Positions 48,757-62,817 of a DNA stretch of 64,000 bases are shown piece after piece; positions within the stretch are counted from its first letter, which is position 1; every line of letters begins with the position of its first letter. The stretch covers positions 164,386-228,385 of the forward strand of contig NZ_VDMO01000005.1 of NCBI RefSeq assembly GCF_006335125.1. Reading direction: 5' to 3'. Position numbers and translations under genes: made by a program. Under the pieces are notes generated by a model. That model saw only the letters and a program-made list of their open reading frames with translations. It did not search any database and was not told the origin of the DNA. Source of the DNA: Deinococcus radiopugnans ATCC 19172 (GTDB lineage: Bacteria; Deinococcota; Deinococci; Deinococcales; Deinococcaceae).

Positions 48757-49053
48757 TCAGCCCGCCAGTGCCCGCGCGGCCCAGTACGCCGCGAAGCCCC
48801 CCAGGATGCCCAGCGCGAGGTGCCCGCTGCGCCACACGATCACCCCTCCCACCACGCTGGCAAGCAGGCGGCGCGGCCATTCCGGGCTGCCCAGCACTTC
48901 GGGGACGATCAGGGCGGCGATCACGCTGACCGGCACAAATTGCAAGAATGCCAACCAGAACGGCGGCAGGCGCACCCGGCCCAGGTTGAGCCCCAGCCAG
49001 CGGGCCGGGTAAGTCACGGCCCACATCAGCACGATCACGGCAGTGACAGTCAC
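48757..49053 (-). CDS. azlD: AzlD-family branched-chain amino acid exporter subunit
   Basis: A 98-residue protein with three or four membrane segments (V-T-V-T-A-V-I-V-L-M-W-A-V-T-Y at the start). The GTG overlaps the azlC stop (GTGA). AzlC and AzlD together form a branched-chain amino acid exporter. The 150 bases between this stop and the tRNA hold nothing recognisable. Confidence 0.88.
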   Translation of the reverse strand: MTVTAVIVLMWAVTYPARWLGLNLGRVRLPPFWLAFLQFVPVSVIAALIVPEVLGSPEWPRRLLASVVGGVIVWRSGHLALGILGGFAAYWAARALAG

Positions 49054-49796
49054 GCGCCCGCCTGTCGTTCGGCTGCAGATGCCCGTCCAGTCAACCACGC
49101 CCCCAGCAGCGCGCCGCCGATACCCGACAGCAGGATCACCACACCGCCGGGCAAAAAGCGCGACAGGCCCCACGCGGCCAGCCCTGACATCAGCGCCACC
49201 AGCACGGTCACGCGGCCCCGCAGCATCGGCACCAGCAGGCCCAGGAAGGCCAGCGGAAAGATCACGCCCACGCCCAACGCTTCGGGAGAGGGCAGCACCG
49301 CGCCGCCCACCGCCCCCAGCAATGTGGAGGCGTTCCAGACCGTGTACAGGCTGAGTTCCGCGCCCAGCACGTAGCCGAAGCTGGGGCCACCCGGCTCCTG
49401 TTTGCCCTTGACCGTGACCATCCCATACGACTCGTCGGTCAGGAATTGCGCGGCGATCAGGCGTTGTGGGCGGGTCAACACCAGTTGCCGGGACAGGCTC
49501 AGGCCGTACAGCAGGTGACGGGCATTCAGCAAAAAAGTGGTCAGCACAATGCCGATGGCCGACGCCCCGCCAGCCACACCGTAGCCCGCGAACAGGCCCG
49601 CCGCCGCGAACTGCGACGCGCCCGCAAACACGCTCAGGCTCATCAGCTGCGTTTCCCACACGCTCAGGCCCGAGGCCCGCGCCGTGACCGCGTAGGCCAC
49701 TGCGAACGGCACCATGCCCAGCCACAGCGGTGTCATCACGCGGAAACCTCGCCAGAACGCAGGCCAGAATGGCGACACCGGGACAGACGCGAGCAT
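49050..49796 (-). CDS. azlC: AzlC-family branched-chain amino acid exporter
   Basis: A 248-residue membrane protein. P-F-A-V-A-Y-A-V, A-G-A-S-Q-F-A, N-A-R-H-L-L-Y-G and F-L-T-D-E-S-Y are all typical of AzlC. ATG at 49796 is the natural start. It is coupled to azlD. Confidence 0.92.
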   Translation of the reverse strand: MLASVPVSPFWPAFWRGFRVMTPLWLGMVPFAVAYAVTARASGLSVWETQLMSLSVFAGASQFAAAGLFAGYGVAGGASAIGIVLTTFLLNARHLLYGLSLSRQLVLTRPQRLIAAQFLTDESYGMVTVKGKQEPGGPSFGYVLGAELSLYTVWNASTLLGAVGGAVLPSPEALGVGVIFPLAFLGLLVPMLRGRVTVLVALMSGLAAWGLSRFLPGGVVILLSGIGGALLGAWLTGRASAAERQAGA

Positions 49797-49818
49797 GCCT
49801 GTCAGCTTAGCGGGTGAT

Positions 49819-49833
49819 CCTCCAGTCTGGAGG
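49819..49833. promoter_or_regulatory. Inverted repeat between azlC and the divergent hydrolase gene
   Basis: CCTCCAG-T-CTGGAGG is a perfect 7+7 repeat midway between the divergent starts. It is a possible operator, with nothing to say whose. Confidence 0.4.
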
Positions 49834-49859
49834 TTGACGGCCCCTCTATGCTTGTCGAC

Positions 49860-50654
49860 ATGACCCGCCTGAACGCTCGTTCCCGCCTCGCCCTGCCGCC
49901 GCGTGTGCGGCTGTGGCTCGGGTTGCTCGTGGCCCTGGCGCTGGGCTATCTGGTGGCGCTGGCGCAGAACGCTGTGGTACGGCCCCCGCTGGTAGTCGGG
50001 CAGGACGCCGTGCCCCCGGCGGGACAGGCGCCGGGCGTGATCGCCACGCTGGAACACGAGGGCGGCGCGTTTATCGACATCCGGCCCGCAGGCGAGGTGA
50101 AGACCCTGCTGGTGTATTACCCGGGCGGGTTCGTGCGCCCGCAGGCCTACGAGTGGCTGGGCCGCGCCCTGGCCGCCGACGGCGTGCAGACGGTCATCCC
50201 GGTGTTTCCCCTGGATCTGGCGGTGACCGGCGTGGGCCGCGCCGACGCGCTGATCAAGAAGTTCGGCGCGGGCAGGATGGTGGTCATCGCGGGCCATTCG
50301 CTGGGCGGGGCGATGGCGGCGCAATACGCCACAGACCACACGGCACAACTGAATGGCATGATCCTGATGGGCGCGTATCCGGCGGGCAACGTCAGCCTGA
50401 AAGGCGCCGCCCTGCCCGTGCTGTCGCTGCTGGCGGAGCGTGATGGAGTGGCTGCTTCCGCCGACGTGCGTGATGGCCTGAACCGCCTGCCGGACAGCGC
50501 CCGGCTGACCGTGATCCCCGGCGCCGTCCACAGCTTTTTTGGACGGTACGGCTCCCAGAAGGGCGACGGCCTGCCCACCGTGACCCGCGCGGCCGCCGAG
50601 GTGGACATCCTGAAGGCGGTCAGGGCATTTCTACGGCAACTGCCCGCTCCGTAA
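49860..50654 (+). CDS. Alpha/beta hydrolase, membrane-anchored
   Basis: A 264-residue protein. One N-terminal membrane segment (L-W-L-G-L-L-V-A-L-A-L-G-Y-L) is followed by a hydrolase domain with nucleophile motif G-H-S-L-G-G, Asp in E-R-D-G and His in G-A-V-H-S-F-F-G. ATG at 49860 is preferred over 49848, because TATGCT lies seven bases before it. Substrate unknown. Confidence 0.85.
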   Translation: MTRLNARSRLALPPRVRLWLGLLVALALGYLVALAQNAVVRPPLVVGQDAVPPAGQAPGVIATLEHEGGAFIDIRPAGEVKTLLVYYPGGFVRPQAYEWLGRALAADGVQTVIPVFPLDLAVTGVGRADALIKKFGAGRMVVIAGHSLGGAMAAQYATDHTAQLNGMILMGAYPAGNVSLKGAALPVLSLLAERDGVAASADVRDGLNRLPDSARLTVIPGAVHSFFGRYGSQKGDGLPTVTRAAAEVDILKAVRAFLRQLPAP

Positions 50655-50745
50655 GGTTACGGCGGGGCACTGTCACTACACCGGCACGGCGCTGGATGGT
50701 CCCAGAGCCGTGCCGGTCTCCCACAGGTTCTTCCAGTGTGCAGGT

Positions 50746-50877
50746 CTATTGAAACAGCTGCGCCACCTTGATCAGGGTCTGCCACACGCCCCACACCAGC
50801 GGAAGGCCAGGGACCAGCCACACGAGGTAGGTCATGGGAGAGGTCTTTTCGGTGGGCGTCTCGGTCCGGTTGGTCAT
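50746..50877 (-). CDS. MFS transporter small subunit (43 aa)
   Basis: A short basic head and one membrane helix with many Trp (Y-L-V-W-L-V-P-G-L-P-L-V-W-G-V-W-Q-T). Peptides of this size and pattern are known beside OFA-type transporters. It begins 18 bases after the OFA gene on the same strand. Confidence 0.75.
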   Translation of the reverse strand: MTNRTETPTEKTSPMTYLVWLVPGLPLVWGVWQTLIKVAQLFQ

Positions 50878-50895
50878 GTCGTTCTCCTCGGCGGC

Positions 50896-52317
50896 TCAGT
50901 CGTCGGCGGCGGACGGGCTGGCGAGCGGTTCCTGGCCTGCAGGTGGGGCGGCCCAGTAGCGGCTGGCCACCGGGCGGATCAGCAGGTTGGCGACAAACCC
51001 GACGATCAGCAGCCCGGCCATGATGTACATGACGGTCGAGTACGCCTGTGCGGCGGGAATGCCCGCCTTGATCTGGCTGTCGCGGAAGCCGTTGACCAGC
51101 GTGGGGCCGGCAATGGCCGCCGCGCTCCAGGCCAGCAGCAGCCGGCCGTGGATGGCGCCCACGTTGGCGGTGCCGAACAGGTCCCGCAGGTAGGCGGGCA
51201 CCGTGGCGAAGCTGCCGCCGTACATGCTGAGAATGACGCAGAAGCCGGCCACGAACAGCGCCAGGCTGGCCAGGTTGCCGAACAGCGGGATCAGGAAGTA
51301 CAGCACGGTGCCCAGCACAAAGAAGACCATGTAGGTGGGTTTGCGTCCCAGCCGGTCGCTGATCGTGGACCAGAAGAAGCGCCCCGCCATGTTGAAGATG
51401 CTCAGCAGGCCCACGAACCCGGCGGCGGCGGCGGCCGTGACGCCAGCCCCGGCCCCCAGCACCTTGTCGCTGAACATCTCCTGAATCATGACGCTGGCCT
51501 GCCCGAGCACGCCGATTCCGGCGGTCACGTTCAGGAACAGCACCGCGAACAGCAGCCAGAACTGCGGGGTGCGGAACGCCTGATCGACCAGCACGTTGTG
51601 GTTGGAGATCATGCCGCCCGCCGCATTGGCCCTGGGCACGTAGCCTGCCGGCGCCCAGCCCTCGGCGGGAATCCGCACCATCAGTGCGCCGAACACCATG
51701 AACAGGAAGTAGACCGTTCCCATGATCAGGAACGTGGAGCCGACGCCCAGCGTGCCGTCCCCGGCGAAGCGGGCCATCAGCGCCGTGCCCAGCGGGCTGC
51801 CGATCAGCGCGCCGCCGCCGAACCCCATGATCGCCATGCCGGTGGCCAGTCCGGGCCGGTCTGGAAACCACTTGATCAGTGTGCTGACGGGGCTGATGTA
51901 CCCCAGACCCAGGCCAATGCCCCCGATCACGCCGTTGCCCAGAATCACCAGCCACAACTGGTGCTGGCTGACGCCCAGCGCCGCGATCAGGAAGCCGCCG
52001 CAGAACAGCAGGGCACTGGCAAACATGGTCTTGCGCGGTCCCTCGCGCTCCACCCACTTGCCGAACAGCGCCGAACTCGCCCCCAGGAAAAACAGCGCCA
52101 CGCTGAAGATCAGGCCCACCTGAAACAGCGACCAGTCGCCCGCCGCCCCGGTTTCAGCCTGTACGTCGCCGCTGATCAGCCGCGAGAGGGGCTTGTTGAA
52201 CACCGAATAGGCGTAGATCTGCCCGATGCTCAGGTGAACGGCCAGGGCGGCCGGCGGCACCAGCCAGCGGCTCCAGCCCGGCCCGGCCACGGAATGTTCA
52301 CGGTCCAGAAATCCCAT
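50896..52317 (-). CDS. OFA-family (oxalate/formate) MFS antiporter
   Basis: A 473-residue protein with 12 membrane segments. S-I-G-Q-I-Y-A-Y-S-V-F, G-N-G-V-I-G-G-I-G-L-G-L-G-Y and the R-F-F-W-S-x-x-S-D-R-x-G-R-K loop fit the OFA family. The start at 52317 is set by CAGGAG; six upstream residues in frame are excluded. It lies with formate genes, so formate or oxalate exchange is likely. Confidence 0.88.
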   Translation of the reverse strand: MGFLDREHSVAGPGWSRWLVPPAALAVHLSIGQIYAYSVFNKPLSRLISGDVQAETGAAGDWSLFQVGLIFSVALFFLGASSALFGKWVEREGPRKTMFASALLFCGGFLIAALGVSQHQLWLVILGNGVIGGIGLGLGYISPVSTLIKWFPDRPGLATGMAIMGFGGGALIGSPLGTALMARFAGDGTLGVGSTFLIMGTVYFLFMVFGALMVRIPAEGWAPAGYVPRANAAGGMISNHNVLVDQAFRTPQFWLLFAVLFLNVTAGIGVLGQASVMIQEMFSDKVLGAGAGVTAAAAAGFVGLLSIFNMAGRFFWSTISDRLGRKPTYMVFFVLGTVLYFLIPLFGNLASLALFVAGFCVILSMYGGSFATVPAYLRDLFGTANVGAIHGRLLLAWSAAAIAGPTLVNGFRDSQIKAGIPAAQAYSTVMYIMAGLLIVGFVANLLIRPVASRYWAAPPAGQEPLASPSAADD

Positions 52318-52344
52318 AGAAGCTCCTGTCTCCATTTTGATTTA

Positions 52345-52373
52345 ACGTGAAATGATCTTAGCGGCTTTCACGT
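52345..52373. promoter_or_regulatory. Inverted repeat upstream of the OFA transporter
   Basis: ACGTGAAA and TTTCACGT are separated by 13 bases, 28 bases ahead of the transporter start. It is a candidate operator. The spacing does not fit CRP/FNR sites. Confidence 0.45.
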
Positions 52374-52451
52374 GCATTTCGGTACGTGTTGCGACAGTTC
52401 CTCTGCCATGGTCCCGGCAGGAGGACCGCTGGCGGATCAGGCCGTGCCTGC

Positions 52452-53273
52452 TCACTCTGCCGGCCCCCGCACCCGGACTGCGCCCGCGTACACCGTGAAG
52501 CGGCCCTCACGGGTAAAGCCGCACAGCGTGACCCCAAAGACGGCCGCCGTGTCCACCGCCAGACTGGTGGCCGCGCCCACCGCCACCACCACCCCGATGC
52601 CGGCGGTCACGGCCTTCTGCACGATCTCGAAACCGGCGCGGCTGCTGACCACCAGCACGTGATCACGCAGTGGGAGGCCAGCAATCTGCGAGCCGACTAC
52701 CTTGTCCACGGCGTTGTGCCGCCCGATGTCCTCGCGGGAACACAGCAGACGCCCTGCCGCACTGAACAGCGCCGCGCCGTGCAGCCCGCCCGTCTCCTGA
52801 AAGCCGGCCTGGGTCTCGCGCAGCCGCTCCGGCAACCCGGCCAGCACGGCGGCGCACACTGGCCCCGCCGTCCAGGGTGGGGGAGACGCCCGGCTCAGCA
52901 GCTGCTCGACGCTGCCTGACCCGCAGACCCCGCAGGCGCTCGACGACACGGTCAGTCTGGCCCCCGCCGCCAGCCGCTCATGCTCGGGGGTGTGCAGGTG
53001 CCAGACGTTGGCGTTTTCCGGGTCGGCCTGCAGCGTGGAGTCCTGCGGCCACAGGCCCTCGGAGACCAGCCAGCCCAGCAGCAGCTCGCGGTCCTGGCCG
53101 GGCGTCCGCATCAGCACGCCCAGCGGCAGTTCGCGGTCCGGGGTGTGCAGGCGCAGTTCCAGCGGTTCCTCGACGGCGACGGCGTCGGTGCGGCGGGACC
53201 ACTCGCCGGTCCGGTACAGCCGGACGGGCAGGTGAACGACGCCCTCCGCATCTACCGGCCCGCCCGACGGCAT
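52452..53273 (-). CDS. fdhD: Formate dehydrogenase accessory sulfurtransferase FdhD
   Basis: A 273-residue protein. The paired cysteines C114-G-V-C117 in S-S-A-C-G-V-C-G-S-G carry sulfur from a desulfurase to the molybdenum cofactor of formate dehydrogenase. G-R-H-N-A-V-D-K-V and S-S-R-A-G-F-E are family motifs. It starts two bases after DUF1641. Confidence 0.95.
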   Translation of the reverse strand: MPSGGPVDAEGVVHLPVRLYRTGEWSRRTDAVAVEEPLELRLHTPDRELPLGVLMRTPGQDRELLLGWLVSEGLWPQDSTLQADPENANVWHLHTPEHERLAAGARLTVSSSACGVCGSGSVEQLLSRASPPPWTAGPVCAAVLAGLPERLRETQAGFQETGGLHGAALFSAAGRLLCSREDIGRHNAVDKVVGSQIAGLPLRDHVLVVSSRAGFEIVQKAVTAGIGVVVAVGAATSLAVDTAAVFGVTLCGFTREGRFTVYAGAVRVRGPAE

Positions 53274-53275
53274 GT

Positions 53276-53779
53276 TCAGCGGCCCACCTCGGTCTGGTTG
53301 GCGGTCTGCGTGGTCTCGCCGTTCGCCTCGCGCAGCGCGCGGCCCGCGCCCTTCAGCACGGCCATCAGCGCGCCCAGCGCCACTTGCACGTCCCGGTCTT
53401 TCAGCAGGCCCAGCAGCTCGCCCAGGCCGATGCCCTTGCCGGCGGCGACGTGCCGCGCCCCCTCGTGAACGCCCGTGGTCACGGCGCTGCCCAGAATGCC
53501 GACCTCGTGCGGGTCCAGGGTGGACAGCGTCTTGCCCAGCTCCGTGACGTTGCGCAGCAGGGTGGTGCCGCTCTCGCCGCCCAGGATGTGCAGCAGCGAC
53601 GCGGTCAGGCCCTCGCCGCCGCGCACGGTCTTGCCCAGCACGTCCAGCACGCCGTGTTCGTGCAGCTGCCGCAGGACGTACAGCCCCTCTTCCAGCGCGG
53701 CGGTCGAATCCTCGACGGTCGAATGCAGGCGCTCCTGCGGCGTGGGTTCGCGGGGCGTGAAATCAAGCGCCTTGGCCAT
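53276..53779 (-). CDS. DUF1641 protein of the formate dehydrogenase operon
   Basis: A 167-residue helical protein (G-L-G-E-L-L-G-L-L-K-D-R-D-V-Q). DUF1641 genes regularly sit between fdhA-like and fdhD genes. Role unknown, perhaps assembly. It begins 24 bases after the large subunit. Confidence 0.85.
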   Translation of the reverse strand: MAKALDFTPREPTPQERLHSTVEDSTAALEEGLYVLRQLHEHGVLDVLGKTVRGGEGLTASLLHILGGESGTTLLRNVTELGKTLSTLDPHEVGILGSAVTTGVHEGARHVAAGKGIGLGELLGLLKDRDVQVALGALMAVLKGAGRALREANGETTQTANQTEVGR

Positions 53780-53803
53780 GACAGCTCCTCGTGGAAAGTT
53801 GCA

Positions 53804-56875
<3,072 letters not shown>

Positions 56876-57039
56876 GCTTGAATGCCTCCCAGCACTTGTG
56901 TGATGTCCGGAGTATAGAAGCGGCCCGGCGGCGGAACGTGGATTTTTAGTTACGAAGGCTGTGTGCCGACAGCTGAGTGGGCCGCGATGGTGGCCCCGGC
57001 GCTGTTGCGAGGCGGCGGGCAGGCGGCACAATACGGCGG

Positions 57040-57660
57040 ATGCCCGGTCCCGCCGCTCTCACCCCGCCTGCCGCCCCCGGTCTGCCCGCACCGAACGCCA
57101 CTTCCGCCGAGCTGCTGCGCCTGGTTCACGGGGCGCCGCCGCCTGTGCTGGAAGCCGTGGCCCGCCATCCCAACACCCCGGTTGCGCTGCTGGGCGAGCT
57201 GGCCGTGACCTTTCCGGAGGCGGTGCTGGCCAATCCTGCCCTTCCGCTGCTGCGGCTGGCGCAGGCGGGCCAGATCCGGGCGTGGTCCGGGCTGGCTGTC
57301 TCCCGGCTGGCGGCGGTAGACACGGCCCCCGAATGGGTGCAGGAACTGGCCATGCGCCACCCGGACCGGCAGGCCCGCTGGGCGGTGGCCGGGCGGGCGC
57401 GCCTGAGTCCGGAGCGGCTGGCCCAGCTGGCCGACTGGGGCGAATGGCAGCTGCGCGCGGCGGTGGCGCAGCACCCGGACCTGAGCGCCGAGCTCGTCGA
57501 GCGGTTTTCCACCGACGGGGAGTACGGCGTGCGGCTGGCCCTGTCGGCCCGCACCGATCTGCCGCCCCACATCCTGAGACGCCTGCGCGTGGATCCGCAC
57601 CCGCTGATCCGCCGCCGCCTGCAACTGCAGGGATTTGGGATGACCGGAACAGGCCCGTGA
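57040..57660 (+). CDS. Leucine-rich-repeat-variant-like protein (206 aa)
   Basis: Repeats of the type [15 protein letters not shown] / [14 protein letters not shown] recur five or six times from residue 30, typical of LRV helical repeats for protein or nucleic-acid contacts. Its stop overlaps the exonuclease GTG (GTGA). Confidence 0.75.
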   Translation: MPGPAALTPPAAPGLPAPNATSAELLRLVHGAPPPVLEAVARHPNTPVALLGELAVTFPEAVLANPALPLLRLAQAGQIRAWSGLAVSRLAAVDTAPEWVQELAMRHPDRQARWAVAGRARLSPERLAQLADWGEWQLRAAVAQHPDLSAELVERFSTDGEYGVRLALSARTDLPPHILRRLRVDPHPLIRRRLQLQGFGMTGTGP

Positions 57661-58238
57661 GCGACGTGATCCCCTCCCTTGCCTTGCGCCAGCCGATCAT
57701 CTTCCTGGACGTGGAAACCGGGGGTCGTGACCCGGCCCGCCACCCGCTGCTGACGGTGGGGGCCGTGACGCTGGGCCTGGACGGTCAGATTTCACGGCCC
57801 ATTCACCTGCGGGTCAGGCATCACGAATACTGCGTGGAGCCGGGCGCCCTGGCCGTGACCGGCATCGATCTGCTGGACCATGACCGCGCCGCCCAGCCGC
57901 CCGAGGAGGTGGCCGCCGCCCTGCGCGAATACGCCGCCGGGGTGGGCCGGGTGATGCTGGGCGGCCACAACTTCGGCTTTGACCTGGGCTTCTTGCGCCC
58001 GCTGCTGCCGGACCTGCGCCGGGTGTTCCGCAGCAGTTACGTGGACACCAAGCTGACCGCCCAGTTCCTGATCCACGCCGGCGTGCTGCCGCATGGGGTG
58101 GGCACGCCGCTGGCCCAGCTGACCGAGCATTTCGGTATCGAGTACGCGGCCCACGACGCGCTGGAAGACGCCACCGCGACGGCCAAGGTGTACGTGGAAC
58201 TGCTGAGGCTGGTGGGGGCCGGTCCGGCCACCGGCTGA
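57657..58238 (+). CDS. DnaQ-like 3'-5' exonuclease
   Basis: A 193-residue protein. F-L-D18-V-E20-T-G-G is exonuclease motif [12 protein letters not shown] is motif II, and A-A-H-D-A-L-E-D-A is motif III with its His. The GTG start overlaps the preceding stop. Likely DNA or RNA trimming; partner unknown. Confidence 0.88.
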   Translation: MSDVIPSLALRQPIIFLDVETGGRDPARHPLLTVGAVTLGLDGQISRPIHLRVRHHEYCVEPGALAVTGIDLLDHDRAAQPPEEVAAALREYAAGVGRVMLGGHNFGFDLGFLRPLLPDLRRVFRSSYVDTKLTAQFLIHAGVLPHGVGTPLAQLTEHFGIEYAAHDALEDATATAKVYVELLRLVGAGPATG

Positions 58239-58252
58239 CTCCGGCCCTGTCG

Positions 58253-59185
<933 letters not shown>

Positions 59186-59520
59186 TCCCAGAGGCTAACA
59201 GGGTTAGGCGCGGCAAATGCCGTGTTGCAGGCGAGAACTGACGCGGAGACAGGGACCAGCGGGCGAAGCGGGCAGCCCCGGCCCCTGCTCCAACTCAGGC
59301 TCCAGTTCAGGGGCCGGGCCACGTCGCCGTCACCTTCATGAAGTGCCGATCCAATGGGGGAGGCCGGACAGGGACCGCACGACGGAAAGGACCGCTGGCA
59401 CGCACGTCAGCCACCCGTCATCCCGCTGACCGTAAGCTGAAGCACGATTAACGTTGCCCCCTGCCCCACTCATGGCCCGTCATGTTGCCCGCCTTAACCT
59501 GCGTCTCGGAGGTACCACCC
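59186..59520. other. Intergenic, no gene seen
   Basis: This gap lies between divergent genes. Only GGAGGT at 59509-59514, the ribosome-binding site of the next gene, is recognisable. Confidence 0.5.
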
Positions 59521-60534
59521 GTGAAAAAACTCTTGATGATCCCCGCAGCCCTGCTGCTGTCCACCGCCGCCGCCGCCCCCAAGATCAGTGCCCAGAGCAT
59601 CATCGTGAACCCCACCCAGCCTGACCTGAGCGTCAGCGTGCGTATTGACAAGGACTCCAGCGGCGCGCAGAACCCCGCGTACAAGGTGGGCGAGAAGGCC
59701 GTGATCAGCGCCACCGTCAACCGCGACGCCTACGTTTACCTGTTCAACGTCAACCCCGACGGCAGCGTGGACCAGATTCTGCCCAACCGCCTGAGCGACA
59801 GCAACTTCGTCAAGGCCAACACCACCCGCAGCTTCCCGGCCCCCGGCGACAAGTTCACCTTCGACATCGCCGGCCCCATCGGTCAGAACAAGGTGCTGGC
59901 CCTGGCCAGCCTGAGCGAACTGAACCTGAGCCAGATCAGCTCGTTCAAGACCGCCCAGGACCAGTTCGCCACCGTCAATGCCAAGAGCCAGGCAGGGCTG
60001 GCGCAGGCCCTGAGCATCGTGGTGACGCCCATTCCCCAGAACTCCTGGGTGAGTGATACGGCCTTCTACACGGTGGCCGGGCAGACCCCCATCAGCACCG
60101 GCAGCCTGTTCGTCGGGGCCAACGTGGACAACGCCACCGTGACCCTCAACGGTCAGCGGCTCGGCGGCGCGAACGTGACCTACAACAACCTGCGTCCCGG
60201 CAGCTACCCCATCCGCATCCAGGCGCCCGGCTACCGCGACATCTCCACCACCGTCGCCATCCGCGCCGGCACCACGACCAACGTGAATGCCGAGTTCGTC
60301 GCGGTCACGCCCCCCGCCCCCACCCAGCTGACCATCACCATTCGCAGCAGCGTGAACAACGCCCGCGTGTTCGTGGACGGCCGTGAAGCCGGCACCATCA
60401 ACAACGGCAGCCTGAGCATCCAGGTGGACCGGGGCAGCCACGAGATCGTGATGATCGCCCCCGGCTACCGCACCTTCCTGAGCACCTACAACGTGACCAC
60501 CAACGGTCAGATCACCATCAACCCCACCCGCTAA
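59521..60534 (+). CDS. Secreted DUF4384/PEGA-domain protein
   Basis: A 337-residue protein. A signal peptide ([19 protein letters not shown]) is followed by a DUF4384-like domain ([20 protein letters not shown]) and two PEGA repeats ([23 protein letters not shown]). GTG at 59521 is set by GGAGGT. An envelope protein of unknown partner. Confidence 0.85.
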   Translation: MKKLLMIPAALLLSTAAAAPKISAQSIIVNPTQPDLSVSVRIDKDSSGAQNPAYKVGEKAVISATVNRDAYVYLFNVNPDGSVDQILPNRLSDSNFVKANTTRSFPAPGDKFTFDIAGPIGQNKVLALASLSELNLSQISSFKTAQDQFATVNAKSQAGLAQALSIVVTPIPQNSWVSDTAFYTVAGQTPISTGSLFVGANVDNATVTLNGQRLGGANVTYNNLRPGSYPIRIQAPGYRDISTTVAIRAGTTTNVNAEFVAVTPPAPTQLTITIRSSVNNARVFVDGREAGTINNGSLSIQVDRGSHEIVMIAPGYRTFLSTYNVTTNGQITINPTR

Positions 60535-60556
60535 CGTTAGCCCTGTGGTTGTGATG

Positions 60557-60580
60557 CCCCGCCTCGTCGGCGGGGTCTTT
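60557..60580 (+). terminator. Intrinsic terminator after the PEGA protein
   Basis: CCCCGCC-TCGTC-GGCGGGG followed by TCTTTT, 22 bases after the stop. Confidence 0.85.
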
Positions 60581-60601
60581 TCTGTGCCGGGCTGGCGCCC
60601 G

Positions 60602-61213
60602 TTACTTGGGTCCGTCCGTCAGCAGATCGTGCAGCACGCGGGCCGTCATGCCCCAGATGTCGTGGCCCTGCCAGGGATAGCGGTACAGCACCACCGGCTG
60701 CCCGTCCGGCATCTGGCGGTCCTCGCGCGTCGGCGTCAGGGCCCGCAGTTCCGAGAGCGGTGGCAGCAGCAGCTGGACCACCTCGCCGGACAGCCGCAGC
60801 GTGGGTTGCGCCGGAATGCGCGCCAGCACCGGCGTGACGTGAAAGCCCGCCGGGGTGAACACGTCGTCCATCTCGCCCAGCACGGTAACGGCGGCGGGGT
60901 CCAGCCCCACCTCCTCCCAGGCCTCGCGCAAGGCCCCGGCGGTCACGCTCTCGCCGGCCTCCAGACTGCCGCCCGGAAAGGCGATCTGGCCCCGGTGGGT
61001 GGGCAGTTCCGAGGACCGCACGGTGAGCAGCACCCGCGGGTCCGCCTCACGGGTCAGGGCCACCAGCACGGCGGCGGGGCGGTACTGCGGCAGGTGCAGC
61101 GGCTGACGGCGGCGTCCGGCCAGCCAGCCGGCCCAGGGATCACGCTCGGCTGTGGCGGATGGATCTTCGAGCAGCGACACGTCAAGCGGGTCCGTGCGGG
61201 ACGGCCCGCTCAC
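60602..61213 (-). CDS. Nudix hydrolase (CoA pyrophosphatase-like)
   Basis: A 203-residue protein. The Nudix box [10 protein letters not shown]5-R-E-A-W-E-E-V-G is complete, preceded by [10 protein letters not shown], typical of CoA diphosphatases. The start overlaps the mazG stop by four bases. Confidence 0.9.
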   Translation of the reverse strand: MSGPSRTDPLDVSLLEDPSATAERDPWAGWLAGRRRQPLHLPQYRPAAVLVALTREADPRVLLTVRSSELPTHRGQIAFPGGSLEAGESVTAGALREAWEEVGLDPAAVTVLGEMDDVFTPAGFHVTPVLARIPAQPTLRLSGEVVQLLLPPLSELRALTPTREDRQMPDGQPVVLYRYPWQGHDIWGMTARVLHDLLTDGPK

Positions 61214-61851
61214 GGGGCGGCGGTCTCGTCCGGCAGGGCCTCCAGCGTGCGCGTGGTGTGGTCCCGGAGGGCCAGTTCGGCGTCTACGCCGTGCGCCCGT
61301 GCCCAGGCCACGGCGGCGGCCAGCACGTCGGCCACCCCCTGCGGCGTGTCGGGGGCCGCCTCCAGCGCGGCCGAGAGCTGGTCCCGGCCCCCGCTGACGC
61401 CCGCCAGCCGCTGCGCCGCTGCCTCACGGGCCAGCGCCCCCAGCGCCGAAGGCACCCGGTCCAGCGCGCGGCGGGGCTGGCCCCCCTGTTCGGCGGCCTT
61501 GATGGCCTGCCAGTTGCGGACCACCTCGGCGCTGCCGCTGACCTGGGTCTCTCCGAACACGTGCGGGTGACGCCGCACCAGCTTGCTCACGATGGACCCC
61601 TCCACGTCCGCGTACCCGAAGGTGCCCGCCTCCTCGGCAATCACGCTGTGAAAGGCCACCTGCAGCAGCACGTCGCCCAGTTCCCCGGCCAGCTCCGCCG
61701 AGCTGCCGCCGTCGATGGCGTCCACCGCCTCGGCCGCTTCCTCCAGCAGGTAGGGGCGCAGCGAGGCGTGGGTCTGCTCGGCGTCCCAGGGACAGCCGTC
61801 CGGGGCGCGCAGGCGGCGCATGGTGTTCAGAAGGTCCTGCATGCGGTCCAC
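61210..61851 (-). CDS. mazG: MazG nucleoside triphosphate pyrophosphohydrolase
   Basis: A 213-residue protein. [20 protein letters not shown] and [13 protein letters not shown] are the metal-binding helices of MazG. It hydrolyses NTPs to monophosphates and forms a coupled pair with the Nudix gene for nucleotide housecleaning. Confidence 0.93.
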   Translation of the reverse strand: MDRMQDLLNTMRRLRAPDGCPWDAEQTHASLRPYLLEEAAEAVDAIDGGSSAELAGELGDVLLQVAFHSVIAEEAGTFGYADVEGSIVSKLVRRHPHVFGETQVSGSAEVVRNWQAIKAAEQGGQPRRALDRVPSALGALAREAAAQRLAGVSGGRDQLSAALEAAPDTPQGVADVLAAAVAWARAHGVDAELALRDHTTRTLEALPDETAAP

Positions 61852-61956
61852 TGTAGCGCCTGAGGCGGCGGGGTTTTGTGGATCTGGTGCGGCGGCGCAA
61901 CACGCGCCTCATGTCCGCTTCACGGCCCATCAGACGGGCTGTGCTGCACTGTGACC

Positions 61957-62433
61957 ATGTCCCTGCGAGCCTCCCTGACGTCCGCCGCCCTGTTGAGCCC
62001 CCTGGTGCTGTCCGCCCACGCCCAGACTCCGGCGGCACCGTTGCCCACCGACTGGAGCAGCGCCCGGCTGTCCAGTGCCACCTACGTGATCCTGGACCCG
62101 CAGCTGGTGGGGCCCAACCTGCTGGGCGGCAGTGACCAGACCAGCGTCCTGGCCGCCATGCGCCGCGACGCGGGCGGCGCGCTCAAACGGCGCTATCCGG
62201 GGGCCACCATCAGCCGGGACGCGGCCAGCCCGCAGGCCATTCGCGTGACCCCGGTGCTGCAGACGCCCGGCGCGCTGTTGCCGTGGCTCAAGCTGACGGC
62301 CCGCCTGGATTTCGCGCTGCCGGGGGGAGAGCGGGTCAGCGTGGGACAGGAATTCAGCCTCTGGAGCGTCTACCAGCATCAGTCGGAGGCCGCCAATTTC
62401 GTGTACGACCAGCTGGCCCTGCGGCTGCCCTGA
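61957..62433 (+). CDS. Secreted hypothetical protein (158 aa)
   Basis: A signal peptide (L-T-S-A-A-L-L-S-P-L-V-L-S-A-H-A) precedes a beta-rich periplasmic domain (A-T-Y-V-I-L-D-P-Q-L-V-G, R-V-S-V-G-Q-E-F-S-L-W-S-V). Start placed at 61957, where the signal begins. Family not recognised. Confidence 0.7.
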   Translation: MSLRASLTSAALLSPLVLSAHAQTPAAPLPTDWSSARLSSATYVILDPQLVGPNLLGGSDQTSVLAAMRRDAGGALKRRYPGATISRDAASPQAIRVTPVLQTPGALLPWLKLTARLDFALPGGERVSVGQEFSLWSVYQHQSEAANFVYDQLALRLP

Positions 62434-62572
62434 ACGGGACGTCCAGACCGTTTCTCCTTTCCCACGAACGGCCCTCGCCCCCCTTCTCTCATCGAGGAGC
62501 GGGGTCACCCCCAATGGGTGCTGTGTGCCATGGCATTTTCTGCACATGAGAGTCCGGTAAACAGTATGTTGG

Positions 62573-62812
62573 GTGGTGATGAGAAGAGCGTATCTACAAC
62601 GTTGTGTGGCGATCAGTGTGCGGCGCCGATTGGGCTGGGTGATCGCGGCGGGTCTGGTCGGCACGGCTGGCGCTGGAGTGATAGAGCCTGGTCCGGCGGG
62701 CTTGCTGATGGGCACGGCGGGACTTGCGGGCCTGAGTGCCCTGGGCATCGCCGTGAACTCCTACCTGCGGCACTCCGGGGATCCGGAAGCCCAGCCGTGG
62801 TACGGGCGCTGA
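62573..62812 (+). CDS. Small membrane protein (79 aa)
   Basis: A basic head (R-R-A-Y-L-Q-R-C-V-A-I-S-V-R-R-R) and two glycine-rich hydrophobic helices. ATG at 62579 is an alternative start. It ends five bases before the 62818 repeat element. No family was recognised. Confidence 0.55.
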   Translation: MVMRRAYLQRCVAISVRRRLGWVIAAGLVGTAGAGVIEPGPAGLLMGTAGLAGLSALGIAVNSYLRHSGDPEAQPWYGR

Positions 62813-62817
62813 ATCCA

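Noticed and set aside
49050..50531. 493-residue minus-strand frame
   Set aside because: Only the part from 49796 is AzlC. The rest is antisense to the hydrolase gene.
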